Shown: positions 27,402-36,696 of the stretch, in pieces
Numbering within the stretch: the stretch's first letter is position 1
How the letters are laid out: each line of letters begins with the position of its first letter
Assembly: GCF_000620465.1 (NCBI RefSeq)
Contig: NZ_JIBE01000003.1
Span: 744,001-808,000, forward strand
DNA: 64,000 bases
Reading direction: 5' to 3'
Source of the DNA: Ralstonia sp. UNC404CL21Col
Lineage (GTDB): Bacteria; Pseudomonadota; Gammaproteobacteria; Burkholderiales; Burkholderiaceae
Program-made: the position numbers and the translations under genes
The notes under the pieces: generated by a model
What the model saw: the letters and a program-made list of their open reading frames with translations, nothing else
Database searches by the model: none
Told to the model about the DNA's origin: nothing

Positions 27402-28121
27402 ATGAAGGCTCTACCGAATCCGAAGCTGAACCATCTGCTGTCTGTGCTGCCGCCAGCAGAATTGGAGAAAATCGCGCCCCAGCTGGTCTGGATCGACATG
27501 CCGCTCGGGCACGTCATTTATGAATCGGGCGATCGCCCCGAATACGTCTACTTTCCCGTCACGTCCATCGTCTCTCTGCTCTATGTCATGGAGAACGGCT
27601 CTTCGGGCGAGATCGCGATCGTCGGCAACGAGGGCATGGTGGGCATCGCCATCTTCATGGGCGGAGAAACCACCCCCAGCCGCGCCGTCGTTCAGAGTGC
27701 GGGCGGCGCTTACCGCCTCAGTGCCCGCATTCTCAAGCAAGAGTTCGCCCGCGCCGGGGCCATGCAGCGTCTGTTGTTGCGCTATACCCAGGCACTCATT
27801 ACCCAGATGGCGCAAACCGCTGTCTGCAATCGGCACCACTCGATCGACCAGCAACTGTGTCGCTGGCTCCTCCTGAGCCTGGACCGCCTGCCCTCCAACG
27901 AGCTGCGCATGACCCAGGAGCTGATCGCCAACATGCTGGGCGTGCGCAGGTCCGGCGTCACTGAAGCCGCTTTGAAGCTGCAGACCGCCGGGTTGATCCG
28001 TTACAGCCACGGAACCATCGAAGTCCTCGACCGCCCCGGCCTCGAGCGTCGCGTCTGCGAATGCTATGCCGTGGTCAAGCGCGAGTTCGATCGCCTGCTT
28101 CCTGACCTCGAGGCGCTCTGA
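27402..28121 (+). CDS. Crp/Fnr family transcriptional regulator
   Basis: 239 residues: a cyclic-nucleotide-binding-like beta barrel (about 20-135; GHVIYESGDRPEYVYFPVTSIVSLL, GEIAIVGNEGMVGIAIFMGG) and a C-terminal helix-turn-helix (LRMTQELIANMLGVRRSGVTEAALKLQTAGLIRYSHGTIEVLDR). The Fnr iron-sulfur cysteines and the cAMP-contact Arg-Ser of Crp are not evident, so the signal is unknown. It lies 58 bases after the permease gene and converges on the PRC-barrel gene. Confidence 0.9.
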   Translation: MKALPNPKLNHLLSVLPPAELEKIAPQLVWIDMPLGHVIYESGDRPEYVYFPVTSIVSLLYVMENGSSGEIAIVGNEGMVGIAIFMGGETTPSRAVVQSAGGAYRLSARILKQEFARAGAMQRLLLRYTQALITQMAQTAVCNRHHSIDQQLCRWLLLSLDRLPSNELRMTQELIANMLGVRRSGVTEAALKLQTAGLIRYSHGTIEVLDRPGLERRVCECYAVVKREFDRLLPDLEAL

Positions 28122-28141
28122 CCAGCAATACGCCGACTTCA

Positions 28142-28603
28142 TCAGGAATCCAGTTTGACCTCTTTCCGGCTCCCCTCCCAATACGGGGGCGATCCATAGT
28201 ATTGATGGATGCTGGTGGCCCATTGCGTATCCGCCATGCTAGGCCAGTGATTCTGATCAAAACCCGGCGCGGCTTCCAACTGCTTCTTGTCGATGCCCAG
28301 CACGAAGCACTTGCGTACAGTGTCGAGCGTCAAAGCAGACCATGGCACCGCGAACAGCTTCGTGCCGACACCTAGAAAACCTCCGAATGACAGCACCGCA
28401 TAGGCGATTTGCCCGCGGGGAACATCCAGCATGATGTGATCGATCTTGCCGAGCTTCTCACCGCTCGGGCCAAGAACCGGATCGCCGTTGAGTGTGTCGG
28501 CAGCCATGATGACGGGGCCGGGGCCGGCGCCCTTCAGCTGACCGTTGCCGACGATGGCAGCGCGCGGTCCGCTGCTTTGGTGGTCCAATTCGTTGATGTT
28601 CAT
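28142..28603 (-). CDS. PRC-barrel domain protein
   Basis: 153 residues. A PRC-barrel core (MAADTLNGDPVLGPSGEKLGKIDHIMLDVPRGQIAYAVLSFGGFLGVGTKLFAVPWSAL) is followed by a C-terminal tail ending in an aromatic segment HQYYGSPPYW. PRC-barrel proteins of this stand-alone type occur in stress gene clusters; the molecular role is unclear. ATG 28603 (MNINELDHQ) follows TGGAG; the longer frame upstream has no ribosome site. It is last in a minus-strand run after the csbD-like and 95-aa genes. Confidence 0.85.
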   Translation of the reverse strand: MNINELDHQSSGPRAAIVGNGQLKGAGPGPVIMAADTLNGDPVLGPSGEKLGKIDHIMLDVPRGQIAYAVLSFGGFLGVGTKLFAVPWSALTLDTVRKCFVLGIDKKQLEAAPGFDQNHWPSMADTQWATSIHQYYGSPPYWEGSRKEVKLDS

Positions 28604-28665
28604 GGTGTGACTCCAGATAAGGTGATTAGCCATTGAACCGGCGACTGCGCCAGCGGGGGGATACG

Positions 28666-29180
<515 letters not shown>

Positions 29181-29625
29181 GGCAATGCTCCTGCGCTTTC
29201 GGCGCTCAGTTGGTCGTGGGGGATGCCGTGCCTTGAGGCGCTGCGCGCGGGCCATTTCATTACCCGGCGATGCGCATACCTAGACAAGACCTTGCCCGAC
29301 GAAACCACATGATTTCTCCGCAGATGCAGTGCTGTCTGTACGGAAGTCGACAAGAAAGACCGCGAGCGGTGCGCATGCAGCACGCCATGAGGCCGTGACG
29401 GGCAAGCATGCGCACGACACGCAACTGACACGCTGGCGCGTACGCTACCGAACCGTTTTCGATCTCGCGCTGCCCTATCCTTCAAGACGGTGAGATACGC
29501 TGAATTCGCTCGGGCAATGCCCGGAAAACTTCGCGCGTCAACCTCATGAAGAACCAACCGTGGAGCGCTTCTTACCTGGCTCGTGCACACGGAGTGGGGG
29601 GAATCTACAAAACAAGGAGGGCATC
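29181..29625. other. Intergenic region between csbD-like and DUF3309 genes
   Basis: About 445 bp between divergent small stress genes. A 137-codon minus frame (29177-29590) overlaps the csbD start and looks non-coding. I see no clear promoter or repeat, though two divergent promoters must lie here. Confidence 0.5.
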
Positions 29626-29784
29626 ATGTCTCTCGGACTCGTACTTCTCATTGTCTTAGCCGTTTTGCTGGTTGGGGCATTCCCAAGGTGGTCCTACAGC
29701 AACGGGTGGGGCTACGCGCCAAGCGGTGCGCTCGGCGTGGGTCTGCTCATCGTTCTCGTCCTCTTGCTCATGGGGCGACTTTAA
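29626..29784 (+). CDS. DUF3309 small membrane protein
   Basis: 52 residues: a first hydrophobic helix (SLGLVLLIVLAVLLVGAFP), a short loop WSYSNGWGYAPSGALG, and a second helix LGVGLLIVLVLLLMGRL. The GWGYxPSG loop between two helices is the DUF3309 signature. Function is unknown; the gene is often seen with stress-type genes. Strong AAGGAGG ribosome site. Confidence 0.88.
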   Translation: MSLGLVLLIVLAVLLVGAFPRWSYSNGWGYAPSGALGVGLLIVLVLLLMGRL

Positions 29785-29857
29785 AGCCGACGATCCGATA
29801 CGCCCCACGGCACTCGAAGCACAGGCGGCAGCACACTACGAGAAAGAGGCGAACGTG

Positions 29858-30115
29858 ATGCTCGATCAAACCATTCTCCAGTTTCCAGATATGGAGCGCG
29901 ACGCATTTCGCGAGGTGTGCCTGCGCCACGGCCTCGCACCCGACGGCTTTGAGGTGTCCTCCACCGAACATTTCTCCACCGATGCCCCATCCGAGGCGCT
30001 GGACCGTAGCGTCATCGTCCGGATGGGCAAGACCATGCGCGAATACGACGGTGCTCATGGCCCTGACTGGACAGTCGATTTTGAAGACGACATCCGCTCC
30101 CACGTCTTCGGGTAA
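29858..30115 (+). CDS. Hypothetical acidic small protein (85 aa)
   Basis: 85 residues, starting MLDQTILQFPDMERDAFREVCLRHGLAPDGFEVS and continuing with a DRSVIVRMGKTMREYDGAHGPDWTVDFEDDI stretch. Normal codon use and a GAAAGAGG ribosome site support a real gene (an in-frame GTG sits one codon upstream of the ATG). It is soluble and acidic, with no domain I recognise. It follows the DUF3309 gene closely and may share its transcript. Confidence 0.7.
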   Translation: MLDQTILQFPDMERDAFREVCLRHGLAPDGFEVSSTEHFSTDAPSEALDRSVIVRMGKTMREYDGAHGPDWTVDFEDDIRSHVFG

Positions 30116-30205
30116 AGACATCACGCAGACATTGCGAGCGACCGTCTCCAGAACCCTGGCCCCGTTTCTCATGGTTTGCAGTACCACTTGCCGGCGAGGC
30201 GCCAT

Positions 30206-31093
30206 ATGAATCCCATCACCGCATTCATCGTTGTCCTTCTCTTGGCTGTGGGGGCCGCTGCGGGCATGTTCGGCTCGGTTCTGCTGGCGCCCGTGTTCTG
30301 GATTGCGGCAATCCTCGTCGCGTCAACACTCAAGATGGCAAACGCCTGGCAGAAGTTCGTCATCCTGCGTGCAGGCAAGCTGCAAAGCGTGAAAGGGCCC
30401 GGGCTGTTCATGATCCTGCCGATCGTCGACAGCGTCACCGCTGTGATCGACGAGCGCATTCAAACAACCGGATTCAATGCCGAGCAGGCATTGACGAAAG
30501 ACACGGTGCCGGTCAATGTCGACGCGATCATCTTCTGGCACGTTCACGATGCGCAGAAGGCCGCGCTGGCCATTACCGACTACCGTCAGGCCATCGACCG
30601 CGTCGCCCAGACATCGTTGCGTGAAATGATCGGCGCCTCCATGCTTTCGGCACTGCTATCGGACAGGAAGGCGGCGGACGAGCAGCTGCGCGCCGAGATC
30701 GGCGAGAAGACTGCGGCATGGGGCGTGACCGTATCGTCAGTCGAAGTGCGCGACGTGGCCATCCCCGTAGCGCTGCAGGACGCAATGTCCCGGCAGGCGC
30801 AGGCTGAACGCGAGAAACAGGCGCGCGTCATCCTGGGTTCTGCAGAAGCGGCCATCGCCGCCAAGTTCGTTGAGGCTGCAGGCATGTACGAAGGCCATCC
30901 GCAGGCGCTGCAACTGCGTGCCATGAACATCATCTACGAGACCACCAAAGAGCGGGGCGCCACGATCCTGATGCCGACCTCCATGGTCGACAGCATGAAT
31001 CCCGTTGCGGTGGCCTTTGGCGTTTCCGGCAGCTCGGAGCAAACCAGCGCTGTCTTGCCGCTCAAGTCGGCTGCGGCTGCGGCCGCCGCTTAA
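30206..31093 (+). CDS. SPFH/stomatin-like (prohibitin-domain) membrane protein
   Basis: 295 residues: an N-terminal hydrophobic hairpin (about 3-45), then an SPFH domain (FVILRAGKLQSVKGPGLFMILPIVDSVTAVIDERIQTTGFNAEQALTKDTVPVNVDAIIFWHV, VEVRDVAIPVALQDAMSRQAQAEREKQARVILGSAEA) and an oligomerising coiled-coil followed by an Ala-rich end. It belongs to the slipin-like group that forms membrane microdomain scaffolds. ATG 30206 (MNPITAF) follows GGCGAGG; a Met 10 codons upstream lacks a site. No NfeD partner gene is adjacent. Confidence 0.9.
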   Translation: MNPITAFIVVLLLAVGAAAGMFGSVLLAPVFWIAAILVASTLKMANAWQKFVILRAGKLQSVKGPGLFMILPIVDSVTAVIDERIQTTGFNAEQALTKDTVPVNVDAIIFWHVHDAQKAALAITDYRQAIDRVAQTSLREMIGASMLSALLSDRKAADEQLRAEIGEKTAAWGVTVSSVEVRDVAIPVALQDAMSRQAQAEREKQARVILGSAEAAIAAKFVEAAGMYEGHPQALQLRAMNIIYETTKERGATILMPTSMVDSMNPVAVAFGVSGSSEQTSAVLPLKSAAAAAAA

Positions 31094-31181
31094 GCCAACC
31101 ACCTTTGATTCATGAGAACGGGTTGGAAAGCGGCATGCCACCACTAGTGTGGGCATGCCGCTTCGACTTCCTGGGCTGCAA

Positions 31182-31397
31182 TCATTTGCCGACCTGATTG
31201 CCGACGACACCCCCGACGACTGCACCGCCCACTGTCCCTACCGCGCTACCGCCTGTCAGGACAGCGCCTGCCACACCACCGACACCGGCGCCGATTGCAG
31301 TGTCCGTACCTCGCCGGGACATCCCGGCACACCCGCCCGCAAGCGTCACGACCACCAGCATCGCGCCGCACAGTTGTGCTATCCGATTGCCACGCAT
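31182..31397 (-). CDS. Glycine-zipper lipoprotein
   Basis: 71 residues: a lipoprotein signal with lipobox LAGGC and then a glycine-zipper region (TAIGAGVGGVAGAVLTGGSAVGTVGGAVVGGVVG) as in OsmB and SlyB-type proteins. It is predicted to be lipid-anchored in the envelope. ATG 31397 follows GGAGGTGCACAAA. It converges on the SPFH gene. Confidence 0.85.
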   Translation of the reverse strand: MRGNRIAQLCGAMLVVVTLAGGCAGMSRRGTDTAIGAGVGGVAGAVLTGGSAVGTVGGAVVGGVVGNQVGK

Positions 31398-31764
31398 TTT
31401 GTGCACCTCCACCCCGATCGCAGGCCACCGCGTGCTGTTGCGGAGAACGCAAATCCAGGACTTGAGTTTTCTGTACGGACCACAAGCGGCGTACAGCCCA
31501 TCGGGGCATCCCTGCGTCAACACGTGAGCGTGAGTGTCGCGCGGACTTCTCGACAAACAGCATCCTCGCTCGCGCGAAGTGTGTCGGTACGGTGGCAGAC
31601 GCAGGCGTCACCTGTCCAGGTGGGCAACCGCTGAGGTCAAGCGGCGGACCGAGTTCTGTACGGTACCGGGCCGACGACGTTTCGCTCCGACCTTACGCTG
31701 CAGTCTCAAATAACAGTGAATCGGCACTTTCCGACATACCGAGGTCACCGTACGAAGGGTATCT
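31398..31764. other. Intergenic region around 31.6 kb
   Basis: About 365 bp upstream of the glycine-zipper gene on one side and of a small plus-strand frame on the other. It is somewhat AT-richer towards 31.7 kb. No gene, repeat or terminator was recognised. Confidence 0.45.
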
Positions 31765-31980
31765 ATGATCAATTCGCTTGACCTCCCAAACGGAACGCTT
31801 GAAATCCGAACACTGCAACGTAGTGACCGGCGATGGTTTTCAGAGTATCGCTTCACGTCCAGTGATGGAGGGGGCACCGGCTGGGAACCGGCTGCCGTAT
31901 CGGAGGGGTTCGTTTCCTCCGGCCTGGCATTCAGCGCCGGGATACTCCTGGGGCAACAATGCGCTGAACTCGCTGGGTGA
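31765..31980 (+). CDS. Small hypothetical protein (71 aa)
   Basis: 71 residues starting MINSLDLPNGTLEIRTLQRSDRRWFSEYRFTSSDGGGTGW. The amphipathic strand-like first half and the helix-like end (SGLAFSAGILLGQQCAELAG) look like a real small protein, but there is no good ribosome site and I do not recognise the family. It converges on the NRAMP-related gene. Confidence 0.4.
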   Translation: MINSLDLPNGTLEIRTLQRSDRRWFSEYRFTSSDGGGTGWEPAAVSEGFVSSGLAFSAGILLGQQCAELAG

Positions 31981-32075
31981 GGGAGAGGGGGTGGAGCCAT
32001 CCGAGGGGGCTACGCCGCCGTCCCGTTGCATGACGTCAACATCGGCATGCAGGCACTCTGCCTGCGTGCCCATGC

Positions 32076-33365
32076 CTACAGTAGAAACATCGCCATGGCC
32101 GCAACCCCCATGATCGCCGTAGCCGACCAACCCAGGACGATCAATGGCCGGCTTGCGGTATAGGGGCCCATCACTGCGGGCTTCGACACGAGCAGGATGA
32201 TGACCGCCATCAGCGGGACCGCCACCACACCATTGATGACCGCGCTCCAGAAAAGCGCCTTCATCGGACGGATCGGCGAGTACTGGATTGCCAGCCCTGC
32301 GAGTACGCTCAAGGCGATGATGCTGTAGAACCCACGGGCGTCGCTCACCTTGCGCTCCAGACCCTCCTTCCAGCCCATGGCTTCGGAGAGGGCATAGGCG
32401 CCTGAGCCTGCCAGCACTGGCACGCCGATCAGCCCCACCCCCAGGATCCCGACGGTGAACAGCACGTACGCAAAGTCTCCAGCAAGCGGCCGCAAGGCAC
32501 TGGCCGCCTGGGCCGCGGTCGTGATGTCGGTCACGCCAGAAACATGCAAAGTCACCCCCGTGGCGAGGATGATGAAGTAGGCGGTCACGTTGGAGTAGAG
32601 CATGCCGCTCCACGTGTCCCAGCGAATGCGCCGCAGCTCGGTGCGGGCCTTGGCTCCATCGGCTTTCAACGAGGGGTGCGCCCGCATGTCCTCGACCTCT
32701 TCGGAAGCCTGCCAAAAGAAGAGGTAGGGGCTGATGGTGGTACCGAACACGGCAACCACCATCGATGCGGCACTGGCATCGAGTCTCACACTGGGCCACA
32801 CCGTGTGCAGCGCCACGCGGCTCCACGGCACGTGCACGGTAAACAAGACTGCGGCATACGCCAGCAGAGACGCCGTCAGCCACTTCAGAAAGAAAACGTA
32901 TCGGTGGTAAGGAACGAATATCTGCAGTGCCAGGGTGCCGAACACCACCAACGCCGTCATGACATGCCGGTCGATGCCGGAAACGAGTTCCGCGACCTCG
33001 CCCATCGCCGCAACGTCAGCGGCAATATTCAACGTATTTGCGATCAGCAACAGCAACACGACGGTACGCAACACAATCGGCGGGAAGACGTCCTTGATGT
33101 TGGCCGCAAGTCCCTTGCCCGTGACGCGTCCCATGTTTGCGCACATCGACTGCATGGCCGCCATCAACGGAAACGTAAGCGGCATCGTCCATAGCATCTC
33201 CAGGCCAAACTGCGCCCCAGCCTGCGAATAGGTCGCGATCCCGCTCGGGTCGTCGTCGGCGACGCCCGTGATCAGCCCGGGCCCGACATGCGACAACGGA
33301 TGCGCGTTCAAGCGCGCGCGCAGAACGCGATACAAATTGGGCCGGGCCTCTCCGCTGCCGTCCAT
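32076..33365 (-). CDS. NRAMP-related divalent metal transporter
   Basis: 429 residues with about eleven membrane helices. The overall pattern is the NRAMP fold, but helix 1 reads ADDDPSGIATYSQAG instead of the DPGN metal-binding motif, and helix 6 reads TISPYLFFWQASEEVEDM with no Met-Pro-His. This diverged group includes transporters reported to move Mg2+ rather than Mn2+ or Fe2+, so the ion cannot be named. Start ATG is at 33365. The gene is preceded on the same strand by a LysR gene and is otherwise isolated. Confidence 0.85.
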   Translation of the reverse strand: MDGSGEARPNLYRVLRARLNAHPLSHVGPGLITGVADDDPSGIATYSQAGAQFGLEMLWTMPLTFPLMAAMQSMCANMGRVTGKGLAANIKDVFPPIVLRTVVLLLLIANTLNIAADVAAMGEVAELVSGIDRHVMTALVVFGTLALQIFVPYHRYVFFLKWLTASLLAYAAVLFTVHVPWSRVALHTVWPSVRLDASAASMVVAVFGTTISPYLFFWQASEEVEDMRAHPSLKADGAKARTELRRIRWDTWSGMLYSNVTAYFIILATGVTLHVSGVTDITTAAQAASALRPLAGDFAYVLFTVGILGVGLIGVPVLAGSGAYALSEAMGWKEGLERKVSDARGFYSIIALSVLAGLAIQYSPIRPMKALFWSAVINGVVAVPLMAVIILLVSKPAVMGPYTASRPLIVLGWSATAIMGVAAMAMFLL

Positions 33366-33524
33366 GTTTGCTTCCTCGTCTACCAGCGCTGGGCTGGAGT
33401 TGATCGTCGCGATGTTCTAGTGTCGGATCGTGGTAGGGCGGCTCGCGTCTTGCTCGTGTATTAGCGTATAGGCATGCCCAAAACAAGCGATGGGATGCAA
33501 GCACCCTTGGCACGAGCAAGGCCT

Positions 33525-34487
33525 CTATTTCCCTTTGCTTCGAACCCGCGCCGCAGCCGCACCCGGTTTGGCCAGCCCTGCAGCCCGCTCCACCAGAAAT
33601 TCCACAAACACCCGCACGCGCAAGGGCAACAAACGGCCATGCGGGTACACCAGACTGACGGGCCGTGACCTGCCTGCATACGCCTGCAACACTTCTACCA
33701 GCGTGCCATCGGCCAGGTCTTTCTCGACGATGAAGCGATAGGTCTGGAACAGCCCCGCGCCGGCCCTGGCCAGGGTCACGCCGGCCAATACGTCTTCAGC
33801 ACACAGGTAGTGGCCTTCGGTGGGCAGCACTTCTCGATCCCTGCCTTCATCCGAAAACAACCACGCGATCGGCCGCCCGCTGCTGGGCAGATCGAACTGG
33901 ATGCACTCGTGCTGCTTCAGGTCCTCAAGCGTGTGAGGGCGCCCGGCTCGCTGAAGGTAGGCAGGACTGCCAACCACGACGAGTTCAGCGTCCTCCAGAT
34001 GGCGCGAGACCATCGTCGAATCCGGTTGCGTGCGAAACCGGATCGCCACGTCAAAATTTTCCTCATGAAAGTCGATATTGCGGTTGCCGATGTGGAGTTC
34101 GAACTTGAGCAGCGGAAATGCCTCTCGCAGCGCGGGCAACAGCGGTAGGAGCCGGTAGTGCCCATACGTGGTCGGCGCACTGATGCGCAGGGTGCCCGAG
34201 GGCTGCACCTGTTCGCCTGTCACCTTGCGCTCTGCCTCGATCAACTGGTTGAGCGCGGCGCGGCATTGCTCGAAATAGTCTCTGCCGCCTTCGGTCAGAC
34301 GGAGGCTGCGTGTCGAGCGTACGAACAGGCGTACACCAAGGCGTTTCTCCAAACGTGCGATGGAGCGGCTCACCGCTGCGGGCGTCACCCCCGCGGTATT
34401 GGCCGCCGCAGTAAAGCTGCCGGCCTCGGCGGCCAGGCAGAACAGCTCGATGCTGCCAAGCAGGATGTCGTCGAATTGCCGGTGCAT
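33525..34487 (-). CDS. LysR family transcriptional regulator
   Basis: 320 residues: an N-terminal winged HTH (ELFCLAAEAGSFTAAANTAGVTPAAVSRSIARLEKRLGVRLFVRSTRSLRLTEGG) and a LysR effector domain (LRISAPTTYGHYRLLPLLPALREAFPLLKFEL, VAIRFRTQPDSTMVSRHL). It belongs to the CrgA/AaeR-like branch. ATG 34487 (MHRQFDDILLG) is the family start. It is divergent from an SDR gene, and the shared gap holds the T-N11-A dyad TTACCCCATGTAA (34493-34505) right at its start, so autoregulation and control of the SDR-RidA pair are likely. Confidence 0.93.
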   Translation of the reverse strand: MHRQFDDILLGSIELFCLAAEAGSFTAAANTAGVTPAAVSRSIARLEKRLGVRLFVRSTRSLRLTEGGRDYFEQCRAALNQLIEAERKVTGEQVQPSGTLRISAPTTYGHYRLLPLLPALREAFPLLKFELHIGNRNIDFHEENFDVAIRFRTQPDSTMVSRHLEDAELVVVGSPAYLQRAGRPHTLEDLKQHECIQFDLPSSGRPIAWLFSDEGRDREVLPTEGHYLCAEDVLAGVTLARAGAGLFQTYRFIVEKDLADGTLVEVLQAYAGRSRPVSLVYPHGRLLPLRVRVFVEFLVERAAGLAKPGAAAARVRSKGK

Positions 34488-34492
34488 ATTTG

Positions 34493-34505
34493 TTACCCCA
34501 TGTAA
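34493..34505. promoter_or_regulatory. Candidate LysR T-N11-A box
   Basis: TTAC-CCCAT-GTAA is a 4-bp-armed dyad with the T-N11-A form recognised by LysR proteins. It sits 5 bp upstream of the lysR start and about 120 bp upstream of the divergent SDR gene. It is one site only and the match is short. Confidence 0.45.
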
Positions 34506-34624
34506 TAGGACAAGTGTAGCCGACCCCATTTTTTGCTTTCCAAGTCCGCAATACAGTGCATTCCACCGGCGGGCGCTCTTCCAACACGGCGCCGGCCCCA
34601 CCCCCTATGCACTGGAGATTCATC

Positions 34625-35359
34625 ATGAGCAACGCGCATCCCACCGCCATCATCACTGGCGCGACAAGCGGCATCGGCCTCGGTCTGGCCGAGGCTTTTC
34701 TCAACGAGGGTTACAACGTCGTCGGCTCCGGCCGCTCTGCGCAACGTCTGCAATCTGCTGCCGCCCGCCTGAACGCCGGCGATCGCTTCCTGGGTGTGGC
34801 CGGCGATGTCGGCAAGCCTGAATCTGCGCGCGAGCTTTTTGCTCAGGCCATCGCCCACTTCGGGCAGGTCGATGTGCTGGTGAACAACGCCGGCATCTTC
34901 GCCGCCAAGCCCTTCGTGCAGTTCACGCCCGAAGAAATCGAGGAGCAGATCTCCACCAACCTGAAGGGCACGTTGTACGCGTCGCAGGAAGCCGCCAAGC
35001 ACATGAGCGAGCGCAAGCACGGCAAGATCATCAACATCACCGCCTCGCTGGCCATGCAGCCGCACGGTAGCGTGCCGGCACTGCTGGCGGTGGCCCTGAA
35101 GGGCGGCATCAACCAGGCAACCCGTGCCTTGGCGCTTGAGTTGGCGCCATTCGGCGTGACTGTGAATGCGGTGGCCCCTGGCGTGACAGACACGCCGATG
35201 CATCCGGCCGATACACATGCCGCACTCGGCAGCATGCACCCACTGGGCCGCATCGCACGCATCGATGAGGTCAGCGCAGCCGTGCTCTACCTCGTCAACG
35301 CAGAGTTCGTGTCGGGCACCGTGCTGCCCGTGGACGGTGGTTTCAGCGCCGGCCGCTGA
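34625..35359 (+). CDS. Short-chain dehydrogenase/reductase (SDR)
   Basis: 244-residue classical SDR. Cofactor site is ITGATSGIGLGLAEAF (TGxxxGIG), then VLVNNAGIF, and GVTVNAVAPGVTDTPM near the C-terminus. The usual catalytic Tyr-xxx-Lys region reads SVPALLAVALKGG, that is, Tyr is replaced by Leu or Val and only the Lys (ALKGG) remains, so dehydrogenase activity is uncertain. ATG 34625 (MSNAHPTAI). Divergent from lysR; RidA-like gene follows 81 bases later. Confidence 0.88.
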   Translation: MSNAHPTAIITGATSGIGLGLAEAFLNEGYNVVGSGRSAQRLQSAAARLNAGDRFLGVAGDVGKPESARELFAQAIAHFGQVDVLVNNAGIFAAKPFVQFTPEEIEEQISTNLKGTLYASQEAAKHMSERKHGKIINITASLAMQPHGSVPALLAVALKGGINQATRALALELAPFGVTVNAVAPGVTDTPMHPADTHAALGSMHPLGRIARIDEVSAAVLYLVNAEFVSGTVLPVDGGFSAGR

Positions 35360-35440
35360 GTCCTTGCACCTACCACTGACTGAAGACCGGGGACTGCCGT
35401 GAAGGTATCGCGGCGGCCCCGATCAACAAGGAGTCGCGTC

Positions 35441-35929
35441 ATGAGCAACGCAACCGCTTTTGAGTCGTCCGTACAGCAACGGCTGGCAGCGCGCGGGCTG
35501 ACCTTGCCCGATCCGCCCAAGCCGTTGGGCAGTTACACGGCCGTCAACCAGGCAGGCGATCTGCTGTTCATTTCTGGGCAATTGCCGCTGGTCGAGGGCA
35601 AGGTCGTCTGGCAAGGCCAAGTCGGCAACCATCTGACCCTGGATGAAGGCCGACGCGCGGCCGAGCTTGCGGCGTTGAATGTGCTGGCGCAGATCCATGC
35701 CCATCTAGGCGGCTTCGAACAACTGGATCACATCGTGCGGCTGGAAGGCCATGTGACAAGTGCCGAAGGCTGGTTGCAGCAGCCCGCCGTCATCGACGGC
35801 GCGTCGGATTTCTTCGCGGACGTGCTGCGCACCCGTGCCGGCCATGCACGGGCGGTCTATTCACATTTCCAGCAGCCGGCCAACGCGGCAGTGATTCTGG
35901 TGGCGATTGCACAGCTCCGCGGTGTTTGA
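35441..35929 (+). CDS. RidA family (YjgF/Rid) protein
   Basis: 162 residues with Rid features: GSYTAVNQAGDLLFISGQLPLVEGKVVWQGQVGNHLTLDEGRRAAELAALNVLAQI and a C-terminal HARAVYSHFQQPANAAVILVAIAQL. The catalytic Arg in the RSAVG-type motif of true RidA is replaced by Ala-Val (GHARAV), which places it nearer the Rid1-3/Rid-like branches that may not deaminate imines. AAGGAG precedes the ATG. Co-oriented with the SDR gene. Confidence 0.88.
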   Translation: MSNATAFESSVQQRLAARGLTLPDPPKPLGSYTAVNQAGDLLFISGQLPLVEGKVVWQGQVGNHLTLDEGRRAAELAALNVLAQIHAHLGGFEQLDHIVRLEGHVTSAEGWLQQPAVIDGASDFFADVLRTRAGHARAVYSHFQQPANAAVILVAIAQLRGV

Positions 35930-36036
35930 ATCTCCGATGGCTTTCGGCGCTACACGGCTCTCGTCCCCCGTTGAGCCGCTTGCACTCTGCTGGCGGTCTC
36001 TTCTAGCCGCCTGAAGCTGACGACACACACCTACGC

Positions 36037-36606
36037 CTAGGCTTTCCCCTTGAGAAGCGGCTCGGCAAGTTGCTTGAGTGCATCCAGAACGGTACGCAAA
36101 GGCTGCCCCATCTGAGCGTGGACGATGGCGCCATCCACGGCCAAACTCAGCGCTCTCGCCCGAGCCGATCGTCCTGCTCCATGTAGCAGAAGCGTCTCGA
36201 AGGCCGTGGTCATTTCCTCTTTGTGGCGCCTCGCCAGTTCAACCGCTTCAGGAAGCTCGACGGCGGCGTTGATGAACGCGCAACCGCGAAAGTCCGGGTG
36301 ACGCCACCACTCATTGAAAGTCGCCAGCAGGGCATCGAGCGGGGCGCTTCCCGCACTGAGATGTCGCTCCAACGTTGCCCGAAGCCACTGCACCCAGTTG
36401 TCGTGGCGGAAATTCAGGTAAGCCGTAATGAGGTCGCTCTTGCTCGGGTAGTGCCGATAAAACGTCGCCTTCGCAACCTGGGACGCCTCAATGACACGGT
36501 CAATACCGGTTGCACGAATGCCTTCACGATAGAAGAGGTCGTGCGCAGTCAACAGGATGCGCTCACGGGCAGAGAAATCGCTGGGGGCACGGGCTTCAGA
36601 GGTCAT
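36037..36606 (-). CDS. TetR family transcriptional repressor
   Basis: 189 residues (from ATG 36606; an in-frame ATG at 36615 adds three residues). The N-terminal HTH is ILLTAHDLFYREGIRATGIDRVIEASQVAKATFYRHYPSKSDLITAYL, followed by a helical ligand domain similar to the C-terminal TetR_C type (DFRGCAFINAAVELPEAVELARRHK). It is divergent from an NTF2-like gene; the gap holds three AGACA...TGTCT palindromes, one right at its own start, so it most likely represses itself and its neighbour until a ligand arrives. Confidence 0.92.
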   Translation of the reverse strand: MTSEARAPSDFSARERILLTAHDLFYREGIRATGIDRVIEASQVAKATFYRHYPSKSDLITAYLNFRHDNWVQWLRATLERHLSAGSAPLDALLATFNEWWRHPDFRGCAFINAAVELPEAVELARRHKEEMTTAFETLLLHGAGRSARARALSLAVDGAIVHAQMGQPLRTVLDALKQLAEPLLKGKA

Positions 36607-36618
36607 AGGGGGCATTGT

Positions 36619-36632
36619 AGACAAGTTTGTCT
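36619..36632. promoter_or_regulatory. TetR operator candidate 1
   Basis: AGACAA-GT-TTGTCT, a palindrome with 6-bp arms, next to the tetR start. It shares the AGACA/TGTCT arms of the two sites at 36663 and 36697. Confidence 0.6.
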
Positions 36633-36662
36633 GCCTTGATCGTGTGGACGCAAAATTAACGT

Positions 36663-36676
36663 AGACAGATCTGTCT
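36663..36676. promoter_or_regulatory. TetR operator candidate 2
   Basis: AGACAGATCTGTCT, a perfect 14-bp palindrome in the tetR/NTF2-like gap. Confidence 0.7.
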
Positions 36677-36696
36677 CTATGCATTACCGTTGCGCA

